This document shows, piece by piece, positions 46,226 to 55,331 of a stretch of DNA of 64,000 nt. Each line of letters starts with the position of its first letter. Position 1 is the first letter of the stretch. Location: NCBI RefSeq assembly GCF_002109325.1, contig NZ_CP015348.1:2915501-2979500 (forward strand), written 5' to 3'. The notes beneath the pieces were generated by a model that was not told where the DNA came from, did no database searches, and saw only the letters and a program-made list of their open reading frames with translations. This stretch comes from Sporosarcina ureae. Its GTDB lineage: Bacteria; Bacillota; Bacilli; Bacillales_A; Planococcaceae. The translations under genes and the position numbers were made by a program.

Positions 46226-47632
46226 TTGCTTTTATCTGAATTACTAAAGGATTGGCCATGCACTATTTTACAGGGATCCATACGGTTAAATATCAATGGA
46301 ATCACGGAATCTTCAAAGAGGGTAAAGGAGAAGTATGTATTTGTTGCAAAGAAAGGGGTTATGGCAGATGGAACGTCATTTATTGAAGAAGCAATATCTA
46401 ATGGAGCCAAGACACTCGTAATCGATCGAACGAACATAGATCTTACGCATATACCATCTAATATTACGGTGGTTCTTGTTCCTGATAGTTCGCTATTTAT
46501 TTCGTATGGAAGTGCAAAACTTTCCGGTGATCCGGCTGAAGAACTACTAATCATTGGCGTTACAGGAACGAATGGTAAAACTACAGTCAGTCACTTTATA
46601 GGACAATTGTTAAATAAACTTGGGCATAAAACAGCTGTTATAGGAACAACAGGACTTTATATAGACGGGAAGTTGATGGAGACGATTCAAGACTCTATGA
46701 CAACGATGCCAGCGGAACAATTTCATCCGATTTTACGTAGATGTATTAATCAGCAAGTGACGCATATCGTTCTTGAGGCTTCTTCGATTGGATTATCAAC
46801 TAATCGATTGGCGCATTGTCCGTTAACTGTAGGTGTTTTCTTGAATATCGGAATGGATCATTATGCAGAACATGGGGGTAGACAGCCGTATATAGAGGCG
46901 AAAAAGTTATTGACCTCACTGGCTGATCAGCTTGTGATAAATGAAGATGACGAAATTTGTCGCGCAATAGGCGAGGGAATGTCTGATACACCTATTTATT
47001 TCAGTAGTCAACATATCAATGGAAAGCAACAGCAAGCACCATTATTTCCAAATCAAGGTCAACATAATGAAATGAATGCTAGGGCTGCTATATGTGCACT
47101 TATAGCGCTAGGCTATTCTTTACGGGCGATTAGACCACATGTGAGCGGCTTACGTTTACCTACCGGACGTCTAGAGAAATACGAAGAAGTGGGAGTCGAA
47201 GTTTATGTGGACTATGCACATACACCGGATGCGTTGCAAGCCGTTCTGCAGGCGTTGTCAGATCGCTCTAGACGATTGATCACTGTATTTGGATGTGGAG
47301 GTGAAAGGGACCGTGAGAAACGCCCACAAATGGGTGCAGTAGCTGCTCACTATAGTTCTCATGTAATTTTAACATCAGATAATCCAAGGAAAGAGGATCC
47401 GTCACAAATTATCATAGACATATTGGCAGGCATGGCAGGTTTTTCAACACCGATCGATATCTTGATCGATCGTCATCTTGCAATTCAATATGCTATCAGC
47501 CAAGCGCAACCAGGGGAAATTGTACTCATTGCAGGTAAAGGACATGAACAGATTCAGCAAATAGGAAATCAAACTACTCACTTTTGCGATATGGAAGAAG
47601 TAAAAAAATCATTTAGTAGCCGAAATACGTAA
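46226..47632 (+). CDS. MurE-like UDP-MurNAc-tripeptide ligase, second paralogue
   Basis: A 468-residue Mur ligase (476 if ATG 46202 is used; TTG 46226 fits GAAGGGGCGGG better). N-terminal UDP-binding domain 'INGITESSKRVKEKYVFVAKKG'; ATP loop 'GVTGTNGKTT' (about 112-121); central 'YIEAKKLL' with the lysine usually carbamylated; C-terminal 'YVDYAHTPDAL', 'FGCGGERDREKRPQMG' and 'SDNPRKEDP'. The DNPR motif (about 385-388) contacts meso-diaminopimelate in E. coli MurE; lysine-adding enzymes usually have other residues there. The vegetative murE is expected in the dcw cluster starting at mraZ, just outside. Divergent spots: SSHAL is SSIGL and the usual DDRE is CDME. So a specialised paralogue is likely. 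Confidence 0.8.
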   Translation: MLLSELLKDWPCTILQGSIRLNINGITESSKRVKEKYVFVAKKGVMADGTSFIEEAISNGAKTLVIDRTNIDLTHIPSNITVVLVPDSSLFISYGSAKLSGDPAEELLIIGVTGTNGKTTVSHFIGQLLNKLGHKTAVIGTTGLYIDGKLMETIQDSMTTMPAEQFHPILRRCINQQVTHIVLEASSIGLSTNRLAHCPLTVGVFLNIGMDHYAEHGGRQPYIEAKKLLTSLADQLVINEDDEICRAIGEGMSDTPIYFSSQHINGKQQQAPLFPNQGQHNEMNARAAICALIALGYSLRAIRPHVSGLRLPTGRLEKYEEVGVEVYVDYAHTPDALQAVLQALSDRSRRLITVFGCGGERDREKRPQMGAVAAHYSSHVILTSDNPRKEDPSQIIIDILAGMAGFSTPIDILIDRHLAIQYAISQAQPGEIVLIAGKGHEQIQQIGNQTTHFCDMEEVKKSFSSRNT

Positions 47633-47703
47633 AAATAAAAATCTTAATGAATAGTCGAGCAACCCGTTTTTTGATATGATGGTTGTGATAGGAGGTGCGG
47701 CAA

Positions 47704-48150
47704 TTGGTAATGATGACAGATGAGTGGATGCGAGTCATCGATATGGCGGAAGATCTTTCCGATATGCTGCTGCGTTCTGAAGTGGTGAAAACCTATCAAG
47801 ACGCACACGACCGTGTATATTCAAACGCTGATCTACGAAAGCAGATCATGGATTTCACTAAAATGAAAGAACAATATGAGGATGTACAGCGCTTTGGACG
47901 CTATCATCCAGATTATAAAGTAATTATGAAGAGTATTCGTCTTCAAAAGCGTGAACTGGATTTACAAGATGAGGTGGCGGCCTTGCGTCTAGCTGAAAAT
48001 GACGTTCAGGATTTGCTAGATGAAATAGGTATTCTGATTGGCCAGTCGGTTTCCGATGCAGTGAAAGTGCCTGCAGGAGACGGGACATTCTCCAACAGTT
48101 CTTGTGGCGGCGGATGCGGCTCAGGCGGCAGCTGTTCTTGTTCAGCATAA
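47704..48150 (+). CDS. ylbF: YlbF (RicF), RNase Y specificity and sporulation factor
   Basis: A 148-residue helical protein. 'KMKEQYEDVQRFGRYHPDYKVIMKSIRLQKRELDL' is the YlbF/YmcA family core. The C-terminal cysteine cluster 'SCGGGCGSGGSCSCSA' binds an iron-sulfur cluster in the B. subtilis YlbF-YmcA-YaaT complex. That complex directs RNase Y and promotes sporulation, competence and biofilm. TTG 47704 lies eight bases after GGAGG. TGATATGAT at about 47672 is an extended -10, so it need not depend on the MurE-like gene. Confidence 0.92.
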   Translation: MVMMTDEWMRVIDMAEDLSDMLLRSEVVKTYQDAHDRVYSNADLRKQIMDFTKMKEQYEDVQRFGRYHPDYKVIMKSIRLQKRELDLQDEVAALRLAENDVQDLLDEIGILIGQSVSDAVKVPAGDGTFSNSSCGGGCGSGGSCSCSA

Positions 48151-48167
48151 TGAACTTTATAACTACA

Positions 48168-48214
48168 AATAACCCCTTTGCAGAGAAGTTTCTCTGCAAG
48201 GGGTTATTTTTATT
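48168..48214 (+). terminator. Terminator of ylbF
   Basis: AATAACCCCTTTGCAGAG pairs with CTCTGCAAGGGGTTATT, followed by TTTTTATT. Confidence 0.9.
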
Positions 48215-48286
48215 TGTTGTATATGTAACAGAACAGCTGAAAATATCGATCCACAGTGCCGTATTCAATCACTTTATCCATAAATA

Positions 48287-48312
48287 AAACCCTGCAAAAG
48301 TCAGCAGGGTTT
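48287..48312 (-). terminator. Terminator of the GDPD-like gene
   Basis: AAACCCTGC and GCAGGGTTT are perfectly inverted; the minus strand continues TTATTTATGG. It overlaps the stop codon. Confidence 0.7.
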
Positions 48313-49180
48313 AGTTCTCGTTAAAAAAGGTTAGTAACTGTTTTGGGTGACTTGTTATAAAGCCGTCTACATTCAATTTAGCTAACTTCGAAAGTTCACT
48401 TGTTTCATTCATCTCATAAAATACGGTAATATTCAGGTCTTGTAAAAAGTGGACGAAACCTTCTGAAGCTAGTGGGAACATGCCAAGTTTTTCGGGCAAG
48501 CAGAAGAGGTCTGCATTTGGACGGTACAAATGACCGAACTTGCTCGAATACGCAACGTATGCTTTTTTGATTTCCTCACTTCCGGCACCTAATGCAACAG
48601 AATTCTGCGCATATAGATTAAACCGATCAATTTGTTCATCGTATAGACTTGTTACGACAACTCGTTCAGTAGCATCCATTTCTTTTAGTAAACGCCACAA
48701 CTTCGAAGGGATTAAACTACCTTCGTACGTAGTAGGTGAATCACTCATAGAGATGACCAGCAATAGTTGGGGGAACTTCTCCAACAGTTCACGAAGCGAT
48801 ACAACAGATAAACCATCCTGCAAAGTATCAAGTTCATCGGCACTGCTATATTCAGTTTGGATTTCTTTTAGTGTATAGTCGGAGATTTCGTCGGAAAGTA
48901 TAACTTCCTGACTTGGCACTAAAAGAATTTCTTCATCTTTTGTTAGCTGTACATCTATCGCGAATCCATGAACACCTAAATCAGCTACTTTCGTATAAGC
49001 GGAAAGTGGATCAACTTCTGCGTCCTGGCGCATTTGTGGGTCAGTCAAAACAGCTATTTCCGAAAAACGAAGCGCTTTCTTTTCGGCACGAGGTTCTTGT
49101 TTTGCTATTACTTTTGAAGCAGCCCATGCAGCTACACTCGCCGCCCCCACAGTTATTGCAACATTTGTTTTTCTACCCAA
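48311..49180 (-). CDS. Membrane-anchored GDPD-fold protein without catalytic residues
   Basis: A 289-residue protein with a short N-terminal hydrophobic segment ('AITVGAASVAAWAASKVIA'), then a glycerophosphodiesterase-like TIM barrel. Fold landmarks: 'ADLGVHGFAIDVQLTKDEEILL' aligns with the usual 'GADGIELDVQLTKDGVPVV', 'VSLRELLEKFPQLLLVIS' with helix-strand 3, and 'LNVDGFITSHPKQLL' closes the barrel. The catalytic set is missing: no HRG...PENT at the start, no ExD glutamate, no VxHD histidine and no ExK pair. It is probably a binding or structural pseudoenzyme. TTG 49180 follows GAGGAGG. Inserted between ylbF and ylbG relative to B. subtilis. Confidence 0.75.
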   Translation of the reverse strand: MGRKTNVAITVGAASVAAWAASKVIAKQEPRAEKKALRFSEIAVLTDPQMRQDAEVDPLSAYTKVADLGVHGFAIDVQLTKDEEILLVPSQEVILSDEISDYTLKEIQTEYSSADELDTLQDGLSVVSLRELLEKFPQLLLVISMSDSPTTYEGSLIPSKLWRLLKEMDATERVVVTSLYDEQIDRFNLYAQNSVALGAGSEEIKKAYVAYSSKFGHLYRPNADLFCLPEKLGMFPLASEGFVHFLQDLNITVFYEMNETSELSKLAKLNVDGFITSHPKQLLTFFNEN

Positions 49181-49462
49181 TTTAGAACCTCCTCAATAAA
49201 TAGTATCTCTTCTCTTTCTTGTATAGCAGAAGTTTGTGTTGCAACCAAATATAAAATATTTGTAACCCTCATCATGTGTAAAATAGACAGCGAGGATTCA
49301 AATAAATGTCTTATTAAGTGTAACCTATCTAAGAGAAGGTGTGCAAACAAAGATTGAGGTTCGGTCCGAGAGCACGTACCTTCACACAAACATTTCATAT
49401 GCAAGGTTGCAGGACTTTTCTCACCTATGGTATTGTATGGAGTAAGAAAGAGGGGGAGAATC
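49181..49462. other. Divergent region between the GDPD-like gene and ylbG
   Basis: No gene seen in 282 bases. TTGCAG, 18 bases, TATTGT (about 49404-49433) is a weak SigA promoter for ylbG. A hairpin is not evident. Confidence 0.35.
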
Positions 49463-49735
49463 ATGATTGATCGACAAGGAATAATTGTCTATCTCCATCA
49501 TTTAAAACAAGCAAAATCATTGCGCAAATTTGGGCATGTTCATTATATTTCAAAACGAATGAAATACGTTGTGCTTTACTGTGATATGGAAGACGTGGAA
49601 ACAACAATCACTAAGTTGGAGCGTTTATCGGCTGTACGGAAAGTATTGCCTTCGCAGCGTCCCTTTGTCAGCACAGTATATGAAAATGCAAAGCCAGATA
49701 AAGCAAAAGAATACGATTATAAAACAGGTTTGTAA
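49463..49735 (+). CDS. ylbG: YlbG family protein (DUF2129)
   Basis: A 90-residue cytoplasmic protein, the same length as B. subtilis YlbG. '[35 protein letters not shown]' is the DUF2129 signature, a small alpha-beta fold. ATG 49463 follows AGGGGGAG; upstream codons belong to the promoter region. Function unknown. Convergent with the next gene across a hairpin. Confidence 0.88.
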   Translation: MIDRQGIIVYLHHLKQAKSLRKFGHVHYISKRMKYVVLYCDMEDVETTITKLERLSAVRKVLPSQRPFVSTVYENAKPDKAKEYDYKTGL

Positions 49736-49750
49736 CTTGTTGCCGCTTTA

Positions 49751-50146
49751 TTAATTTAGCGGCGGCAACAAGTGGTTTAAGCGTAAGATACCAGTGATAT
49801 ACTGATAAAATAACTCTTTCTCAGCAAATTGAGATGAATGCTTTATCTCTACTCTAACGGGTTTTTTATTCAGTGATTCTGCATGTTCAACAAACATGTC
49901 ATAGCGTTTAGATGGCTTGTCTGCAGAATAACGAATTCCTTCCCTGCAAATATAGATCGGCATGAAATGATTGTTCTCAGTAGCAGGGGAAAAAGAAACA
50001 GCGAATGACAACTGTTCATTAGAGTTGTGTTTGGATGAAAAAATATAAGACTTATGAATTCGATGGGAGTTTGTGGACATTAATTCAAGCAATTCATAGA
50101 TGTCACTATAGCCTTCTCCTAGTTCGATAAAACGTTGTTGGATCAT
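49751..50146 (-). CDS. DUF7147-type conserved protein
   Basis: A 131-residue soluble protein. 'QQRFIELGEGYSDIYELLELM' at the start is a pattern I recall from a Bacillales family sometimes mislabelled methylthioribose kinase; no kinase motif is present. 'FMPIYICREGIRY' and 'KKPVRVEIKHSSQFAEKELFYQYITGILRLN' follow. ATG 50146 is preferred over TTG 50152. GTTGCCGC near its stop and GCGGC...GGCAAC form a bulged hairpin shared with ylbG. Function unknown. Confidence 0.65.
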   Translation of the reverse strand: MIQQRFIELGEGYSDIYELLELMSTNSHRIHKSYIFSSKHNSNEQLSFAVSFSPATENNHFMPIYICREGIRYSADKPSKRYDMFVEHAESLNKKPVRVEIKHSSQFAEKELFYQYITGILRLNHLLPPLN

Positions 50147-50217
50147 AATCAAGCGCTTCCTTTCAGGCGATTAGTAATGGTTCGTATCCATCATACCATG
50201 TGATGAGGTGTTGTACG

Positions 50218-51656
50218 TTGAAAGCTATTGTCAGGATTTTATTTCTTTTGGCGGCAGTAAACGGAGGACTCGTTTATTTACACTACAGCCAGTCAGCAAA
50301 TGCAGATGGAGAAGGCGCGAATTCAGGAACGTATCGTCAAGAAATCGAAGTCGTTAATCGAGCAGATGGATTGTATATCCGTCATCACTTTTACAACTTA
50401 TCCGAAAGCAGACACGAAATTATTTGGCCAGAAGGAAGTGTCGAGCGAGGTTGTGAAGTGGAGGATTCTTCGTCATGTGCCCGTCTGAATGATTCCAGTG
50501 TAGCGTTTGAAGAGGGAGAACGTGATCAGCAGTCCATTATGTATAAAATGCCAAAAAAACAGCCGCTAACTAGTAGAAAGTTATTTAAAAAGCCATTTGT
50601 ATTATTGAAGGATGCCAAACCATTGACGACTGTTCTTCATATGACAGACGAACAAAATATTGGCGGTATGTGGGTAACAGGTCTTGAACGTGTAGGGAAG
50701 GCCGATAAAGAGCGTATAACGTATCGATTATACCGCGGAGTAGGATTTGTTAATGAGCTGTATTGGCAGCCTGAGGACGTTCCGCTGGCATACTCTTCAA
50801 ACAAGCTGACTCTGTTCGGTGAAGGTATTGACAAAAAACATAATGATCGTTTAGTGAAAATGCTTGAAAGTGTCGGTGGAAACCATGTGAGTGTAGTGTT
50901 AGCTCCACGTAATCAACCACTGTATGCTGAGCGATTTATTGTGGAGAAAACCGGCAATATGTCTCAAGTGATTAAACAAGTAGCTAGAATGAGTGTGCAG
51001 TCACGTTTCGTTTTACCAACGGACGAGCCATCCATGAATAGTATGCTTGCTTCTATACTTGGAGACGAGCCAGTGGGAACGAAAGCGGAACAAGGAGCAT
51101 TTCTTCGTTTGAAAGATTCGATCTCTGAAGAGCAGTATCAGTCATTCCGTCAAAACATCCATGAGAAAATAGGTAAAGAAATTTCGTCATCCGATTTAGA
51201 TCAATCATTGTCAAAAATACTGGCATTCGATACACAGTATTTCCAAAAAACAATGAAAGAGGAACGATATAACTATCCATTCCTATTACTGGATCCACGT
51301 CTGGTGATGCTCGATGGAGAGGAAGTTCCTGAAGTCAAAGTAGTAGTGCAGAATGGGAAAAGTTTTTATCCGGCAGAAGAGTTATTATCGAAGATGGGCT
51401 ATACTATCCGTTCAAACGAGCAGTCGATTTATATCGATAGTCCAAGCCGCACCTATCGATTTTCTAAAGTAGGGCCATTCTACGTCATGAATAACCGCAA
51501 ATATGATTACAAAGAAAAGCCTTATACTTCAATTAATAAAAAAATGTATTTTGATGAAAATTGGCTACGGCGTATCTTTTTAGTATTAATTGATAAGTCC
51601 GATGAAACCATAACGATCGAACAAATTGAAAAGTTGATAAAGGAGATGGAAAATGA

Positions 51657-51660
<4 letters not shown>
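50218..51660 (+). CDS. Secreted protein with a C-terminal stalk-like (Cu-amine-oxidase-N type) domain
   Basis: A 480-residue exported protein. A signal peptide 'MKAIVRILFLLAAVNGGLVYLHYSQSANA' ends near an ANA cleavage site; no lipobox. Residues about 35-320 are not recognised and contain two cysteines eight residues apart ('RGCEVEDSSSCARL'), a probable disulfide. Residues about 350-440 resemble the repeat called copper amine oxidase N-terminal or stalk domain ('DPRLVMLDGEEV', 'AEELLSKMGYTIRSNEQSIYID'), common in Bacillales surface proteins. TTG 50218 follows GATGAGGTG by seven bases. The last four bases overlap rsmD. Role unknown; a wall-binding function is only a guess. Confidence 0.7.
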
Positions 51661-52698
<1,038 letters not shown>

Positions 52699-52716
52699 CA
52701 GTATATTTCGAGAATG

Positions 52717-52749
52717 AAAAAAGGATGTCCATTATGGGCATCCTTTTTG
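52717..52749 (+). terminator. Terminator of rsmD-coaD
   Basis: AAAGGATGTCC pairs with GGGCATCCTTT around five bases, followed by TTTT. Confidence 0.82.
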
Positions 52750-52801
52750 TATAGAGTGTAGTGCAGAAACGAATACCTCGACATGTGAGTTAAGAGTAAG
52801 T

Positions 52802-52921
52802 GCGAAGGGATGGAAGCTCAAACTGGCGGACGCTTTCCTATGGGCCTGCGGGAAGGGCCATAACGAAGAACGGCTTTTGCGAGTAAAAGCGCAGTGTTAG
52901 GAGCACATCTTTGCACTTCGC
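52802..52921 (-). repeat. Dispersed intergenic palindromic repeat, copy 2 (inverted)
   Basis: Reverse-complement copy of the element at 21981-22102. Shared blocks include GCTTTTGCGAGTAAAAG, GGGCCTGCGGGAAG and GGATGGAAGCTC. GTGAGTT upstream (about 52786) and AACTCAC downstream (about 52970) may be its outer arms. Confidence 0.75.
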
Positions 52922-53095
52922 CCCCAACTTCCGCTTCCATCTTACATTTATAGTGGAGACACTTAGATAACTCACTGTAGCTAGTGTGTTAATTCTTGTT
53001 TTTTAACTTGTTTTAAGTTCAAATAAAGAAGTTCAGAATGGTTTACAACACTTACTTTAATGTACAACAAAAAGTATCTTCCACTCACATTGCAA

Positions 53096-53221
53096 GGGAT
53101 TGGAGCGGCAGGCGGCGACTCGGGGAGGATCAGTGGGACAGGTGAAACACCCAGCGAGCGAAGCGAGGGGTGTGGTTCACCGCCCACCCTCTCGAACGCG
53201 TCCGCCTAGAGCGCAGATCCC
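53096..53221. repeat. GC-rich palindromic element
   Basis: About 126 bases, visibly richer in GC than its surroundings. GGGATTGGAGCGG...AGGCGG at the left is inverted at the right (CCGCCTAGAGCG...ATCCC). Inside, GTGGG-GGTGAA pairs with TTCACC-CCCAC, and CACCC with GGGTG around AGCGAGCGAAGCGA. No coding logic. Resembles a large-hairpin intergenic repeat; other copies would lie outside the window. Confidence 0.6.
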
Positions 53222-53270
53222 CACCCCTAAAACCCTGCCACCTACTACCTTTAAACACATTTACACTAAC

Positions 53271-54152
53271 TCAATAAATCCAAATGAACAGTATAGGCAC
53301 GAGCAACGTGTTCCAGACCCTTGCGATGACATAGGGGAATATTCGTATGCCGGCGCCCTTAGCGATCGTCATGACTTGCATATGGATGCTCAGGCCGTTG
53401 ATCGAGAGAATAGCCGCGATGAGCATCGGATAAATTGCATCCCCGGCAAAATGTTCAGTGGCAGACTGGACTCCGGAAGTCATTTCGAACACAGCGAGTA
53501 ATAAAGTTTTTGTCACGCCCATATCAACCGTGATGACAGAAGAAATAGAATACGAAAGCACATTGCTGAGTGAAGAGAAGAATATAACCGTTGTTGCCAC
53601 CAATAAAATAACTGAGGAACTGTCCTTGATAGAGCGAAGTAAAGGAGACGTGCTGTGTTGTTCAGGAACAATTGGCACAATGCTCTCTTGATGCCGCCTG
53701 CCTATAATTGACATCGCCAATATGAAAAATATGATATTAGCTAAATGAATGGCGATCAACAACTTCCAGCCACTCGTTGTGCTGCCGAATAATTCGTTAC
53801 CAACAAAGCCGATAATAAACATGGGTCCTGGTGCATGACAGGAGGCAACGAGCAAACTACTTTCAGCTGCAGAAATCTCGCCGTTCTTCTTCATTTCACT
53901 AACAGTCACGGCACCTACAGGAAAGCCGCCAAACGAACCAAGCACATAAGCTTTTATGTATCGACTCCATTGACTGGTGACCCGTTTGCTCGGCATTTTC
54001 AATAACCACTGCGTTAAAATTATATAAGGTAGCAAATAGGGAAGTAACGCAGTAGTGAATAATTGAGCACCAGTGACGGCTCCTTCATGTGCGACATCTG
54101 GTTGCAAAATAAATAAAATAATCAGTGCCCAGATGACGAGTACGTTACTCAT
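53271..54152 (-). CDS. ylbJ: YlbJ-like sporulation membrane protein
   Basis: A 293-residue protein with about eight helices and the nucleoside-recognition (Gate) fold of the YlbJ/SpoVxx group. 'LFTTALLPYLLPYIILTQWLL', 'GSFGGFPVGAVTVSEMKKNGEISAAESSLLVASCHAPGPMFIIG' (conserved gating segment) and 'SGVQSATE' are typical. B. subtilis YlbJ, about 400 residues, is a mother-cell-expressed spore-resistance protein; this one is shorter. ATG 54152 has no ribosome site of its own but overlaps the stop of a 12-codon ORF that has one (54149-54187). Inverted relative to its neighbours. Confidence 0.78.
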   Translation of the reverse strand: MSNVLVIWALIILFILQPDVAHEGAVTGAQLFTTALLPYLLPYIILTQWLLKMPSKRVTSQWSRYIKAYVLGSFGGFPVGAVTVSEMKKNGEISAAESSLLVASCHAPGPMFIIGFVGNELFGSTTSGWKLLIAIHLANIIFFILAMSIIGRRHQESIVPIVPEQHSTSPLLRSIKDSSSVILLVATTVIFFSSLSNVLSYSISSVITVDMGVTKTLLLAVFEMTSGVQSATEHFAGDAIYPMLIAAILSINGLSIHMQVMTIAKGAGIRIFPYVIARVWNTLLVPILFIWIY

Positions 54153-54187
54153 TGTTCGATACGGCAGAATCGCAATTTAATAAGCAT
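54149..54187 (-). CDS. Possible 12-codon leader ORF coupled to ylbJ
   Basis: MLIKLRFCRIEQ, ATG 54187 behind GAAGGAGTG. Its TGA overlaps the ylbJ ATG (ATGA). Either a translational coupling leader or the true, frame-shifted start of ylbJ. Confidence 0.4.
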   Translation of the reverse strand: MLIKLRFCRIEQ

Positions 54188-54280
54188 CTGTCGCACTCCT
54201 TCCTTATTTTTGAATTACAATAAAATCTACCGTAATATATATGTAGTATTCGTACAGGCTATTAATGGAGGTGAACTTTT

Positions 54281-55327
54281 ATGAAAATGCGGAAATGGGG
54301 AATAGCGGCAGTAATCCTAATAGTAATCGCTGTTATAGCACTTTATCCGTTAGATATGTATATTTCTCGGCCAGGTGGAGCGTATGATTTAGCACCGCTT
54401 GTAGAAGTAGCAGGCGGAGATACAGATGATGCAGGAACATTTAGTTTGATGACGATTGCAATCGGCAAAGCGACTCCCATCACTTATGCGTGGTCAAAGT
54501 TTTCCGATAAAATGAAACTACTACCAGCTACCCAAGTGAGAAGGCATGGTGAAAGTGACGAAGAGTACGGAGTGCGACAGAAGAAATTGATGAATGATTC
54601 CAAAACACATGCCATATCCGTCGCATTTGACAAGGCAGGTTTGCCAATCAATCGGAAGTTTACCGGTGTTTTTGTGGCAGGCGTATTACCTGCAGGTGCT
54701 TCTGCGGGTAAGCTAGAAGTTGGGGACATCATTCAATCAATCGATCAGCAAGAGCTTGCTTCAGCAAAAGAATTTATGCAAGAGATTGGTGATAAGTCGG
54801 AAGGTCAGAAGGTACAATTGCGAGTGAAACGAAGGAAACAGGAACTAGATGTACCAATAGAATTAAAAGAATTACCTGATTCAAATGGTCGTGCAGGGCT
54901 TGGTATAGAGTTTGAAGAACAGATCAAACTAGAAACAGAGCCAAAGGTCGACATTCGCACAGAAGACATTGGTGGGCCTTCAGCTGGCTTGATGTTTACG
55001 CTGGAATTGATGAATCGTTTAGTGGATGTCGATTTGACAAAAGGCTATAATATCGCAGGAACCGGTGAGATGCTCGAAGATGGTTCTGTAGGAAGAATCG
55101 GTGGAATTGATTTTAAAGTTATGGCTGCCGATCGTCAAGATATCGAAATATTTTTCGCGCCTGACGATGAATTACCGGATGAAGTGAAAAAGAAAAACCC
55201 GCAGCTTCGCTCCAACTATGAAGAAGCGAAAGAAACTGCGGATAAAATCGGTACGAAAATGAAAGTCGTACCTGTAAAAACGATTGATGATGCACTGAGT
55301 TATCTGGAAAAATTGGACGAGAAGTAA
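54281..55327 (+). CDS. ylbL: PDZ-Lon-type serine protease YlbL
   Basis: A 348-residue membrane protease. One N-terminal helix (8-25), an extracytoplasmic part, a PDZ domain (about 125-205, 'TGVFVAGVLPAGASAGKLEVGDIIQSID') and a Lon-type catalytic domain with serine in 'GGPSAGLMF' (about 230) and lysine in 'GGIDFKVMAA' (about 275). In B. subtilis YlbL, together with CtpA, clears the division inhibitor YneA after DNA damage. ATG 54281 follows GGAGGTG. Convergent with tmcAL, four bases apart. Confidence 0.92.
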   Translation: MKMRKWGIAAVILIVIAVIALYPLDMYISRPGGAYDLAPLVEVAGGDTDDAGTFSLMTIAIGKATPITYAWSKFSDKMKLLPATQVRRHGESDEEYGVRQKKLMNDSKTHAISVAFDKAGLPINRKFTGVFVAGVLPAGASAGKLEVGDIIQSIDQQELASAKEFMQEIGDKSEGQKVQLRVKRRKQELDVPIELKELPDSNGRAGLGIEFEEQIKLETEPKVDIRTEDIGGPSAGLMFTLELMNRLVDVDLTKGYNIAGTGEMLEDGSVGRIGGIDFKVMAADRQDIEIFFAPDDELPDEVKKKNPQLRSNYEEAKETADKIGTKMKVVPVKTIDDALSYLEKLDEK

Positions 55328-55331
55328 CCAC

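Noticed and set aside
53100-53501. Plus-strand open frame across the GC-rich palindrome
   Set aside because: It reads through the inverted repeat and then antisense to ylbJ; arginine/proline-rich composition comes from the repeat.
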